From: Hydrogenovibrio sp. JE_KL2
GTDB taxonomy: Bacteria; Pseudomonadota; Gammaproteobacteria; Thiomicrospirales; Thiomicrospiraceae
DNA length: 64,000 bases
NCBI RefSeq assembly: GCF_009296185.1
Contig: NZ_WBJR01000001.1
Coordinates: 682,001-746,000, forward strand
Reading direction: 5' to 3'
Shown here piece after piece: positions 41,995-50,591 of the stretch. The notes beneath the pieces are model-generated. The model did not search any database and had not been told where the DNA came from. It was given only the letters and a program-made list of their open reading frames with translations. The translations under genes and the position numbers were made by a program. Within the stretch, counting starts at the first letter, position 1. The number at the start of each line of letters is the position of its first letter.

Positions 41995-42630
41995 CTAACG
42001 ACTTGAAAAATAAAGCAATTGCTGATCATGCCGCTTAGACAAAGTCATTAGCGCAACGATACCACCAATCAATGCAAACAACATATCGGTTTGCGTGTCC
42101 CATTCATCACCCTGCGTTCCGAGAAAGGCTTCGGCACCCGTTTTCAAAATCATCGCCGCACTCCATTCTACCAACTCGTAAAATGCGCTGAAAGCCAATA
42201 CAAAACAGACGATAAAAAAGCTCATCCATGCCTTGGATGAAAACACTTTTTGCCTTAGAAGTAATTCTCTAGCAATCATTGCAGGTACAAACCCTTGCAG
42301 AAAGTGCCCTATCTTGTCGTAATTGTTCCGAGTCTGTTGCAACCAATGCTCTAAATCTGAAAACAACGGAACTTCTGCATAGGTGTAATGAGCGCCGACC
42401 ATCAAGACAATGCAATGCAGTAAAATCAGCCAATATACCAATGGGGTGATACCGACAATCACTCGATAACGTATCACCAACACAAAACCAATTAAAGCAG
42501 GTAGCGCTTCCATCCACCATGTAGGCCAGTCTTTGGGATGATAGATTGACCATAACAAGACCGCGATGAATATCCCAGCCCATAAACCAACTGCACCATG
42601 ATAATGTTCTTTACGAGTCACCGTCGGCAT
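41995..42630 (-). CDS. DUF2238 / YjdF-type inner membrane protein
   Basis: A 211-residue polytopic protein with about six hydrophobic helices. Recognisable segments are NNYDKIGHFLQGFVPAM, FELVEW-like SAFYELVEWSAAM, and LGTQGDEWDTQTDMLFALIGG, all typical of the family. Function unknown. The ATG at 42630 is 2 bp after the stop of the binding-protein gene; a TTG two codons earlier overlaps it. It sits inside the transporter operon, between the lipoprotein and the YkuD gene. Confidence 0.82.
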   Translation of the reverse strand: MPTVTRKEHYHGAVGLWAGIFIAVLLWSIYHPKDWPTWWMEALPALIGFVLVIRYRVIVGITPLVYWLILLHCIVLMVGAHYTYAEVPLFSDLEHWLQQTRNNYDKIGHFLQGFVPAMIARELLLRQKVFSSKAWMSFFIVCFVLAFSAFYELVEWSAAMILKTGAEAFLGTQGDEWDTQTDMLFALIGGIVALMTLSKRHDQQLLYFSSR

Positions 42631-42632
42631 AT

Positions 42633-44168
42633 TCAAACCATTTTTTTGACTTTAAGCAGCCCATCAAAACGGCCATCAGAATACAGTTGATAGCCTTCGA
42701 CCCCCTTTCTCATAACCGCATACTGATTTTCATACCACAAAGGCATCGCCGCCAGTGTATCTTGTAAATGACGTTGCAGCTGTCGATAGAGTTTCGCTTC
42801 TTCTGCTATGGATTGTGCCTCTCCTGCTTCACGAATCAAGGTGTCCGCTTCCGCGTCACGATAACGCCCTCGGTTCGCTCCTCTAGGCGGAATCGCATTC
42901 GAGTCAAACACATACTGAAAAATATCCGGGCTCTTAATACCGACCCAAGCAAGGCTATAGAGCTGGAAACGCCCTTTTTTAATATCGCTGTAAAAGGTTC
43001 CCCAATCATAACTTTGAATATCAAGCGCGATACCGATTTTCTTCAACTCGGCTTGGTAGATGGTCGCCAATCGAATCCGCGTTGGGTCAGATGAGGTTTT
43101 ATAGCTCAACTGGATTTCTCCAGCTTCGTTTAGATAAGGTTTGATTAAATCGGTTTGTTTTCTTAGCTCCGACAACAACGCTCGGGCTTTATCAGGATCA
43201 TAATCAAACCCTTTTAAATCAGGTACACCGCACCAATGCTCCGGCACCAATAACCCGCCAGCCAAACGCGCTTCGCCAGCGAACAGCGTATCAATTATCA
43301 ATGGTCGATTAATCCCGTGCGCCAGCGCCTGCCGCATCTCAAGTTTGGATAACAAAGGATCTTCAAAATTAAAGCCGATATAGGCAAAGCTGGTACCGAA
43401 ATGAGACGACACAACCAAATCATCACGGTGATGGCAGTAGTTCAACAATTCAGGCGACAAATCGTTTTGTATGAGGTCCAGTTCTCCTTTACGGAGTTTC
43501 AACACCCTGACGGTAGCATCCTTAACGGGAATGAATTCCAGCGTTGTTTTATCTGGCCGTTGTAAAACAAGCCTTTGTTCGTCCATAGAGAGAAAACGAC
43601 AGGCGCCACAACCAACAGGCTTTGACAAAAACGAACGACCTTGTTCAACCAAGTCTTTCGGCAAAATACCGATGACCAAACGACCAACAAATAACGTATC
43701 CGGGTGTGCTAAATGAAAATCAAACTGGCTGTCGTTAAGTGCTACAACTGAAGTGATATGCTTCAACGATCCTCTTAGCGGCGAGCCTTGTTTAGGATTC
43801 AGAATCGAGTCGAATGTCGCCACCACATCTTCAGAAGATAATCGCTTACCATGGTGAAACTTTGGACGATCTTTGAGTGTAAAGCGATATTGTGTTGGTG
43901 AAATCATTTCCCAAGTCGCTAAATCTGGAATTGGCTCAAAGGACTCGTTGAAATCGATTAATTGGCGATAAATCAGGCGGTTCAGGCGGCTCGACAACGC
44001 ATCTGTCGCTTGCCTAGGGTCTAACACACGTGTTCGTGAGGTAACGCCCACTAGAATTTGGCTAGCACTGGACTGAGTTTCGCAACCCGCCAATAGAGAT
44101 ATGGATGGCAAAACTGCTAAGCCCGCCAGTCCACTAGAAGTTCGTTTAAAAAAAGTTCGCCTATCCAT
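42633..44168 (-). CDS. Peptide ABC transporter substrate-binding lipoprotein (family 5)
   Basis: A 511-residue DppA/OppA/MppA-type binding protein. The N-terminus MDRRTFFKRTSSGLAG looks like a twin-arginine signal and ends in a lipobox, LLAG-Cys29, so it is probably a lipoprotein. Family 5 features: an N-terminal lobe DLATWEMISPTQYRFTLKD then HHGKRLSSEDVVATF, a QALAHGINRPLIID segment and the C-terminal RYRDAEADTLI motif. It heads the minus-strand group with DUF2238, YkuD, DppB, DppC and NagZ. Substrate not provable; murein peptide is the contextual guess. Confidence 0.88.
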   Translation of the reverse strand: MDRRTFFKRTSSGLAGLAVLPSISLLAGCETQSSASQILVGVTSRTRVLDPRQATDALSSRLNRLIYRQLIDFNESFEPIPDLATWEMISPTQYRFTLKDRPKFHHGKRLSSEDVVATFDSILNPKQGSPLRGSLKHITSVVALNDSQFDFHLAHPDTLFVGRLVIGILPKDLVEQGRSFLSKPVGCGACRFLSMDEQRLVLQRPDKTTLEFIPVKDATVRVLKLRKGELDLIQNDLSPELLNYCHHRDDLVVSSHFGTSFAYIGFNFEDPLLSKLEMRQALAHGINRPLIIDTLFAGEARLAGGLLVPEHWCGVPDLKGFDYDPDKARALLSELRKQTDLIKPYLNEAGEIQLSYKTSSDPTRIRLATIYQAELKKIGIALDIQSYDWGTFYSDIKKGRFQLYSLAWVGIKSPDIFQYVFDSNAIPPRGANRGRYRDAEADTLIREAGEAQSIAEEAKLYRQLQRHLQDTLAAMPLWYENQYAVMRKGVEGYQLYSDGRFDGLLKVKKMV

Positions 44169-44238
44169 CTGCTAAAGCATCACAACTTGAAACACATAGA
44201 AATGGCGACTTCATAGAAAAGACTCAAGTAGATAAGGA

Positions 44239-45654
44239 CTACTGAGTGCTGTCACTACCGGCATCTACCGGCGGATTCGCGTCGTCAACAGGGTCGGATA
44301 AAATACTGTCATATCTTTGCAGTTTATCAGCATCTAGCGTGCCCACTGCCGCCTCTAATTTCAAACGGCTCAATACAACATTTTGTAACGACTGCGCCAA
44401 GTTACGTCTTGCTTGGAACTTATTGGTACGCGCGGTTAGGACTTCCAACAAGTCTTTCAAGCCGACTTTGTAACCTTCTTCTGCTGCTTCAAGGAAAGCA
44501 TCATTCGATTTCACCGCAGCACGGTTAGCGGCGACTAATTCAACGCCTCTTTCAACATTACGCACTTGAACACGCGCATTCAACTTGGCGTTTTCTCTAG
44601 CGTCACGCACCCCGATTTCCGCTGCTTGATAGTTTGAACGAGCTTGTGAGACCAATGCTGACGTTCCACCACCTGAATATAGCGGCAAAGAAGCGACAAT
44701 ACTGGCACTCAGGTTATTCGGATATTGAGAACTGGACGAATAACTCGGGATAGCCGACCCTTCAGTATGCTCATATTGTGCTTGTAAGCTTAGATTGAAC
44801 CAATGCCCTGACTTCTGAACTTCAACTTCTTCACCAGCGACCTTAGCCTGTTCTTCTGCTTGCAGCACCGTCAAGTTACTATCTTGGGCTTGTTGTTCAT
44901 AGGTATTGATATTCAATTTAGGTTGAGGCAGCTTCACACTTAAAGCGATGACTTTTAAGTCTTTTACAGGCTTGCCCGTCAACTTAGTCAGCTCTTCGTA
45001 AGCCACATCCAAATTGTTCTCCGCAGAAATGCGATCAGATTTTGACAAGTCAAAACTCGACTTGGCTTGCAATACATCTGTCCTGCTCGCCAGACCAACC
45101 TGAGCGGAAGCTTTAGCGCGATCCCATTGCGTCTCGTCGGCCTTCTCTTTCGCCTTCGCCAGTTTGACATCTTCCTGCGCCAGCAGCACTTTGAAATAAG
45201 CATCTGCCACCCGAACAATAATGTCTTGCTCCGCGCTTTTAATCGTGTATTCGGCCTTCTTCAAACTATATTGCGCTTGAGAATACTTTGCCCAGGAATC
45301 ATGCTGGTAAAGCGACTGCTTCAAAGTGATATCAGCGGTTTTGGTATCCACTGCTTTTTCATTCACATAGCTATCATTATAGGCTGCATTGGCACTAATT
45401 TGAGGTAATAACGAAGCACGTGCGATTTTGACTAATTGTTGATTGGCCTGATAGGTCGCTTGAGCCTGCGCCAAAGTCGCATCATGGGCAACAGCCATCT
45501 GGTAAACATCAAACAGGCTATAAGCCGCTTGCGATTGAAAAGAAGTCATCGTTAAACCGGCAGCCATCATGCTGGAGATCACTAATGTGACGGCTTTCTT
45601 TTTAAATGGATTTCCCATTGATTCAACGGAATTATTCAAAGCAGTTTTTTTCAT
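44239..45654 (-). CDS. tolC: TolC-family outer membrane channel
   Basis: A 471-residue outer-membrane efflux protein. A long N-terminal region with signal peptide ends at about FQSQA-A. Two TolC repeats follow, with long helical stretches (about 55-250 and 270-440) and the barrel strands NAAYNDSYV and SLQAQYEHTEG. TolC docks with RND, MFS or ABC pumps and type I exporters. Of three tandem starts (GTG-ATG-ATG) I take the last ATG, 5 nt after GGAG. It overlaps the upstream CYTH gene by 23 bp. Other TolC-family members are possible, and no pump gene is adjacent. Confidence 0.88.
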   Translation of the reverse strand: MKKTALNNSVESMGNPFKKKAVTLVISSMMAAGLTMTSFQSQAAYSLFDVYQMAVAHDATLAQAQATYQANQQLVKIARASLLPQISANAAYNDSYVNEKAVDTKTADITLKQSLYQHDSWAKYSQAQYSLKKAEYTIKSAEQDIIVRVADAYFKVLLAQEDVKLAKAKEKADETQWDRAKASAQVGLASRTDVLQAKSSFDLSKSDRISAENNLDVAYEELTKLTGKPVKDLKVIALSVKLPQPKLNINTYEQQAQDSNLTVLQAEEQAKVAGEEVEVQKSGHWFNLSLQAQYEHTEGSAIPSYSSSSQYPNNLSASIVASLPLYSGGGTSALVSQARSNYQAAEIGVRDARENAKLNARVQVRNVERGVELVAANRAAVKSNDAFLEAAEEGYKVGLKDLLEVLTARTNKFQARRNLAQSLQNVVLSRLKLEAAVGTLDADKLQRYDSILSDPVDDANPPVDAGSDSTQ

Positions 45655-46138
45655 CATCACTCCAAGTTGTATATGGCTTTTGAGTCAGACTGATATTGTA
45701 ATAACGAACGATATTCGTCACTTCGCGTCCAATCCATTCAGGCAGTTCCAGCGCTTCATCTTCGCTGTCTAGTTCCACTTCTGCGACAATCAGTCCGTCA
45801 TTATCCCCTAAAAATTCGTCGATTTCCCAGGTATGTTCTTCAATGTCTACTAAATAACGCACCTTCTCGATCACAGGGCCAACCGCAAGGGTTTTTAGCA
45901 TTTTTTCGGCATCTGAAACATCAATCGGATATTCATATTCATCCCGACTGAGACCAATTTCCAAACTCTTGATATTGATCGTTGCTTCATCCCCCTCTAA
46001 ACGGATGCGAATGGAGCTTTTGCTTCCCGGCTGTTGAATATCATTCAAGTAGCCTTGAGCCATGTGCGTTTTCTTTTTCGCAAGCTGTTTCCAGTCAAAG
46101 TTTGCGACCAGAAACTTTCTTTCAATCTCTCTTGCCAT
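45632..46138 (-). CDS. CYTH-domain protein (triphosphate tunnel metalloenzyme)
   Basis: A 168-residue CYTH protein. The ExExK signature (Glu4, Glu6, Lys8) is at the N-terminus in MAREIERKFLV, followed by GSKSSIRIRLEGDEATINIKS and WEIDEFLGDNDGLIVAEVEL, the basic and acidic strands of the tunnel. Bacterial members are usually inorganic triphosphatases. The frame is open 27 codons upstream into cysM, but MAREIERKFL is the family start. Linked to tolC by a 23-bp overlap. Confidence 0.88.
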   Translation of the reverse strand: MAREIERKFLVANFDWKQLAKKKTHMAQGYLNDIQQPGSKSSIRIRLEGDEATINIKSLEIGLSRDEYEYPIDVSDAEKMLKTLAVGPVIEKVRYLVDIEEHTWEIDEFLGDNDGLIVAEVELDSEDEALELPEWIGREVTNIVRYYNISLTQKPYTTWSDDEKNCFE

Positions 46139-46160
46139 ATTTTTATATTTTCTTCTGTAT

Positions 46161-47054
46161 TTAGTTTTTTGGGTCAAAAACACCCGTTGAAAGGTAACGA
46201 TCCCCTCTATCGCAAACAATAGTCACGATCAGCGCATTTTCCGTTTCATTGGCAATTTGCAAGGCTGCTGCCATCGCACCACCAGATGATACACCAGCGA
46301 AAATACCCTCTTCTTTCGCCATGCGTTTCATAGTGTCTTCCGCAAGGGCTTGCGACATATCGATGGTACGGTCTACACGTGAGTCGTCATAGATACTGGG
46401 CAGATATTCTTTCGGCCAACGACGAATGCCGGGAATGGAAGAACCTTCTGTGGGTTGCACACCCACCACCTGAATATCGGAATTTTGTTCTTTAAGGTAC
46501 ATGGAGGTTCCCATAATGGTTCCCGTCGTCCCCATGGCACTGACAAAATGCGTGATTTTGCCTTCCGTTCCATTCCAAATTTCCGGGCCGGTGGTGAAAT
46601 AGTGCGACAATGGGTTATCCGGGTTGGCAAATTGATCCAAAACCGTTCCTTGCCCTTCTGCCTGCATCTTCTGCGCAAGATCACGGGCGCCTTCCATGCC
46701 TTCTTCCTTCGACACCAAAATCAATTCAGCACCATAGGCAGCCATAGAAGCTTTGCGCTCCATGGACATATTGTCCGGCATAATCAATTTCATCTTATAA
46801 CCCAACATCGCGGCAACCATCGCCAAAGCAATCCCCGTGTTGCCACTGGTCGCTTCAATCAGCGTATCACCCGGCTTGATTTCTCCACGCAGTTCGGCCT
46901 GCTTAATCATATTTAGCGCAGGTCTGTCTTTCACCGAACCGGCTGGATTATTGCCTTCAAGTTTTGCCAGAATCACACTATTGGTATTCGCATTCACCAA
47001 ACGTTGGATTTTAACCAAAGGGGTGTTTCCAACCACATCCATTAAGGTTTTCAT
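46161..47054 (-). CDS. cysM: Cysteine synthase B
   Basis: A 297-residue PLP enzyme that makes cysteine from O-acetylserine and sulfide or thiosulfate. The PLP Lys42 is in NNPAGSVKDRPA and the substrate loop is EATSGNTGIAL. The fit is to CysM rather than CysK: GSSIPGIRRWPKEYLP and the short C-terminus ending after DRGDRYLSTGVF. Thiosulfate use would suit a sulfur-oxidising host, which is inference. Confidence 0.93.
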   Translation of the reverse strand: MKTLMDVVGNTPLVKIQRLVNANTNSVILAKLEGNNPAGSVKDRPALNMIKQAELRGEIKPGDTLIEATSGNTGIALAMVAAMLGYKMKLIMPDNMSMERKASMAAYGAELILVSKEEGMEGARDLAQKMQAEGQGTVLDQFANPDNPLSHYFTTGPEIWNGTEGKITHFVSAMGTTGTIMGTSMYLKEQNSDIQVVGVQPTEGSSIPGIRRWPKEYLPSIYDDSRVDRTIDMSQALAEDTMKRMAKEEGIFAGVSSGGAMAAALQIANETENALIVTIVCDRGDRYLSTGVFDPKN

Positions 47055-47075
47055 GAACTATCCACTTTTAATTTT

Positions 47076-48065
47076 TTAAATCAACGACAGATACATACCC
47101 GTCGCAATAACGATGGGCAACAAAATTGTCACGCCGACATTCATTGCCATCACAGAATTCAGTTTATCTTTCCAAACCGCCGTATTCTGGACGCTTTCAA
47201 ACTCTGTTAATGCGTCATCACCTGCATCTTTTGAAATGGCGGTTTGCAGGTATTTTACCTTATGCACCATAGGCACAAACAACAATAGCAACAAAAATCC
47301 AGCGCTTCCCGCAACAGGTAACGCCCCTAGAAAAATCGCCATTGCCAAAACCACAAATGCCAGCACACCCTGTAATACGAAAAGCTTCAACCCAAACGAA
47401 ACGCCATATCGATGCCACAGGTTAAAACGCCCAAACTGCTTATCTGCTGCCCTATCCGGCAATTGATTAATCAGCAATAGGTTGTTCACCAGAAAAAAGG
47501 GAATTAAAGAAACCAAGGCCACTTGCCAAGAAAACTCACCAAACAGTACAAAATAACCGCCGACCATCATCAAAGGACCAAATCCCAAGCCCGATGCCAT
47601 AAAGCACAACCAAGGAAAACGGGTCAGCAATGATGTGTAAGACAGGATGACAAACACCCCTAACAAGCCTAAAGGCAACAAGCCCCAGCCTCTCAAATAA
47701 ACGAAATAGACTCCCAATGCGATAATCAACCCAATCAGAGCATAGGCAACTGCCGCTACCCACTCTTGTGCGCTGGAAAATGCCTGCAAACCGCCACTGC
47801 CACCACTAAATGGGGTTCTATCGGTAGAGGCATCCAGCCCCGATTGATAATCTTCGTATTCATTGAGCATATTGACACTGATATGCGCCGCCAAAGCACC
47901 AATGCAAACCAGTGCAAACAGCCCAAAAGAAAAGTGCAATATCCTTATGCCCGCTTGATCAATGGACACTGCCAACAGCAACAACATAATAGACAACGTC
48001 AATACCAGAAAAGGCGGTCGCATCGTCATGAAAACGGTTTTTAACTTTAAAGAAGTGTCGTTCAT
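47076..48065 (-). CDS. UbiA-family prenyltransferase (MenA-like)
   Basis: A 329-residue polytopic membrane protein with about eight helices. The first Asp-rich motif N68-x3-D72-x5-D78 (NMLNEYEDYQSGLD) binds the prenyl diphosphate via Mg2+; the second is the INQLPDRAADKQFG stretch (about 197-210). The GGSGGLQ segment after the first motif is seen in MenA-type members. It could act on a quinone head group or another aromatic. No menaquinone genes are nearby, so I leave the substrate open. Confidence 0.82.
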   Translation of the reverse strand: MNDTSLKLKTVFMTMRPPFLVLTLSIMLLLLAVSIDQAGIRILHFSFGLFALVCIGALAAHISVNMLNEYEDYQSGLDASTDRTPFSGGSGGLQAFSSAQEWVAAVAYALIGLIIALGVYFVYLRGWGLLPLGLLGVFVILSYTSLLTRFPWLCFMASGLGFGPLMMVGGYFVLFGEFSWQVALVSLIPFFLVNNLLLINQLPDRAADKQFGRFNLWHRYGVSFGLKLFVLQGVLAFVVLAMAIFLGALPVAGSAGFLLLLLFVPMVHKVKYLQTAISKDAGDDALTEFESVQNTAVWKDKLNSVMAMNVGVTILLPIVIATGMYLSLI

Positions 48066-48104
48066 TTAACCCTCGTAGCAAGGCAATGTCTTGAGCCAAT
48101 CGAC

Positions 48105-48944
48105 TTATTCAACAGCATGTTCTTTAGCAAGCTTAAGATAAGAGTTCAATCTGTGGTTCCAGCCGACCAACCATTTCTGCTCAATGGCGCGTTGTTTTTC
48201 TGTCGGTGCATTATTCACCCTATCTTTTAACAGCGTTTTTGCGGTGGCAACAAAAGCCTCCAAGCGTGTCTGTTTAGTGACGGACGGCATTGCCAACAAC
48301 ACGTCCAACAACCCCCACCCCTGTTCTTTATAACGCTCTTTAGAATTTTCTCCTAACCCTTTGAAATTAAAGTAATCCAGTAAAGCATAGGCACTCACTT
48401 TATGGGCTGACATCAACTCAATGGTTTCTTTTACTTTCCACTGATCGGTTAAGGATAAATTGGCTATAGAGGTATTCAAAGCCTGCTGAAATCGCTGCAA
48501 AATAAATGCCACCTGCTCATCTTTGGTTTGCAACAACCATTGCCGGAGTGCCTGCATTTTTGGCGACTGTTGCTCACGCATAAATGCCTCTCTGTTTGAC
48601 CAAGGCGGCTGCATCGGATTTAGGCTTAGTAACCAATCCGGCGCAGGAGTTTTGTGGGAAACAAACTTTACCATCTGTGGAAAAGTTTCTTCAAACGGCA
48701 CATCAACGCCTTTTGGAATCCAAATAAAATGCCCTATCCCAAAGGAAGGAAAAGGCTCTTTCGCATTCCAAAACGTCAGGTTCTCTACTTTATCTGCAGT
48801 TTCATTGAATGAAATACGTTCGGCAATCCAATGCAAGTCTGCATCCGTCAGATTGAATTTGATCTTTGGTGATGCCTTGGCATTCAATGCCAACATCAGC
48901 ATGGCAACCATTATGCCAAGGGGAGTTAACTTAAGTTTCCTCAT
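48105..48944 (-). CDS. Uncharacterised exported protein
   Basis: A 279-residue protein with a signal peptide (MRKLKLTPLG to about ALNAKA). I do not recognise the family with certainty. The mature N-terminus has a Glu-rich catalytic-looking region, IAERISFNETADKVENLTFW then FGIGHFIWIP, that recalls lysozyme-like folds, but the resemblance is weak. The rest is helical and Trp-rich (QPPWSNREAFM, QKWLVGWNHRLN). The frame is open 27 codons upstream, overlapping the GST gene; the ATG at 48944 gives a clean signal peptide. No Cys in the mature protein. Confidence 0.7.
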   Translation of the reverse strand: MRKLKLTPLGIMVAMLMLALNAKASPKIKFNLTDADLHWIAERISFNETADKVENLTFWNAKEPFPSFGIGHFIWIPKGVDVPFEETFPQMVKFVSHKTPAPDWLLSLNPMQPPWSNREAFMREQQSPKMQALRQWLLQTKDEQVAFILQRFQQALNTSIANLSLTDQWKVKETIELMSAHKVSAYALLDYFNFKGLGENSKERYKEQGWGLLDVLLAMPSVTKQTRLEAFVATAKTLLKDRVNNAPTEKQRAIEQKWLVGWNHRLNSYLKLAKEHAVE

Positions 48945-48972
48945 GTCTGTGAATAACACCATATAACTTGGA

Positions 48973-49635
48973 TTAGAAGGCCAGAGACGCAAGATACCCG
49001 TCTGTCTTTTGCAAAGCACCGGCATAGAGTTGTGGCAACTCGTCCACTACCGACTCTTTCACACAAGGCATTGCCAATAAGGTATCTGCCCAGCGTTTGA
49101 TTTTCGGCAAGCTGTCGAGAAAGGTTACGCCGCAAAGCTTCTCGAAAATCTCCAGTCGCATCAACAATGGCGCATAGGCTGCATCAATCAAGGCAAAGTC
49201 ATCACCGTTGAAATAAGTTCCGGCAGAATGCACGACTTCCAAACGAGAGAGTTTATCAATCAGCCCTGCTTTTGCTTCTTCAAAAGCGTCTTCTGTCTTG
49301 GCCTGCATCATTTGCGGCACAAACATCATCATCTCACCGCCAAATGCAATCCAAGCGCGATTTTTGGCTTTAACAAGCGGATCGGAAGGCATTAAACAAG
49401 GTGGCGTGATTTCATCCAGATATTCCTGAATGACCGATGACTCAAACAATACTTCATCGCCGACCTTCAACACAGGCACCTTGCCCAGTGGAGAAACGGT
49501 ATTAAACCACTCCGGTGGATTACTCAAATCGATATAAGTGACATCAAATGCCACGTTCTTGAAGTTCAACACAATAACGGCTCTTTGTACGAAAGGACAC
49601 AGCTTGAAACTGATGATCTCGAGTTTTTCCGACAT
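48973..49635 (-). CDS. Glutathione S-transferase family protein
   Basis: A 220-residue GST. The thioredoxin-like N-terminal domain begins KLEIISFKLCPFVQRA, with Cys13 in a Cys-Pro motif as in omega-like or glutaredoxin-type GSTs, then GKVPVLKVGDEVLFESSVIQEYL for glutathione binding. The C-terminal helical domain contains FALIDAAYAPLLMRLEIF. It could reduce mixed disulfides rather than conjugate xenobiotics. It lies 28 bp upstream of the exported protein gene. Confidence 0.88.
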   Translation of the reverse strand: MSEKLEIISFKLCPFVQRAVIVLNFKNVAFDVTYIDLSNPPEWFNTVSPLGKVPVLKVGDEVLFESSVIQEYLDEITPPCLMPSDPLVKAKNRAWIAFGGEMMMFVPQMMQAKTEDAFEEAKAGLIDKLSRLEVVHSAGTYFNGDDFALIDAAYAPLLMRLEIFEKLCGVTFLDSLPKIKRWADTLLAMPCVKESVVDELPQLYAGALQKTDGYLASLAF

Positions 49636-49858
49636 ACGTCACCACCTTTGATTGATGAACAATGGGTTTTAGCGCGAAAAAGAGTGACATGGCAATATGC
49701 CTTCCGCGCCAGCGCTTTTGTCATCATACAAAGAATCAAGACGAGGTCAACCGTTGTGACGGTAGATTCACAGAGATTTAAGAATGTATTTTTGTATAAA
49801 GCTTGGATAGTTGCCCTACATCAAATATCATGCATCCAAAGTGACTTTAAAAGACTTG

Positions 49859-50428
49859 CTACTTTAAGTATTTGCTTGGGTGCTCAAACAACTCGTCGCG
49901 TTGCTGCTTGTTCAACTGACGAATCGGCACCACGGTATAGCCCAAGGCTTTATAGTCATTCAACTGTGCCATGCCGGAAGTAGAAAAACTCACAAAGTCA
50001 GGAAAATCTTCTTGAGTAAGCTGTTTTAACCCGGCGACCGCACCGCACACATGCACACTCACTCCTTCATCCTTAACCATTTGATTGAACAAGTCATGCA
50101 GTTTGTGATTTTTCGCCTCTTCTTTTTTTTGCAGCGCAAACTCTTCGGCACCATGCGTCACCACTGCGATATCGACATCAGGGAACTTTTTACGGATCAG
50201 CTGGATTTGCTTACTGACATAAGGCGCAAACCTTGGCAACGCGTTTTCATCCAGTGTTTCGATATCAAACACCACCCCATCAGGTTGGTGCTGCATAGCA
50301 AGAATTTTTGCCACCACGGGAGCGACCTCTGGTAAAGATTTATCGTCACCATAAGCGCTGAAAGAAAGAGACATCAATGCTAGGCTGAGCACGCCAAACA
50401 CACTTAACAATCCCATAGAACGTTTCAT
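49859..50428 (-). CDS. Exported DsrE/DsrF-like protein
   Basis: A 189-residue protein with a signal peptide (about 1-26, ending SFSAYG) and a DsrE-fold domain. The family stretch is VDIAVVTHGAEEF followed by EGVSVHVCGAVAGLKQL, where the single conserved Cys is in a position used for sulfur transfer in related proteins. The ATG at 50428 has GGAGG five bases upstream; the long open frame before it is not used. Monocistronic, with 223 bp of apparently empty DNA after it. Confidence 0.83.
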   Translation of the reverse strand: MKRSMGLLSVFGVLSLALMSLSFSAYGDDKSLPEVAPVVAKILAMQHQPDGVVFDIETLDENALPRFAPYVSKQIQLIRKKFPDVDIAVVTHGAEEFALQKKEEAKNHKLHDLFNQMVKDEGVSVHVCGAVAGLKQLTQEDFPDFVSFSTSGMAQLNDYKALGYTVVPIRQLNKQQRDELFEHPSKYLK

Positions 50429-50523
50429 AACCACCTCCCGCCTATACTGGATAGACTTATAACCAACAGGCCTCATTTCTATTTTAATTAGCTTAGATTC
50501 TTTGCGCGAATACATTAAGATAG

Positions 50524-50561
50524 CCTTATGTAAGATCACCTTATGTAAGATCACCTTATGT
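50524..50561 (+). repeat. 15-bp tandem repeat, about 2.5 copies
   Basis: CCTTATGTAAGATCA occurs at 50524-50538 and 50539-50553, followed by CCTTATGT to 50561. A degraded unit (AAGATAGCC) precedes it. It lies in the divergent gap between the DsrE gene and the gamma-glutamylcyclotransferase gene. Confidence 0.85.
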
Positions 50562-50591
50562 CATTTTATTTCATTTGTTTGGAATCACACC

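Noticed and set aside
50502-50591. A Cys-rich N-terminal extension of the GGCT-family protein
   Set aside because: It is only the 15-bp tandem repeat read through; the family domain begins at the ATG at 50592.
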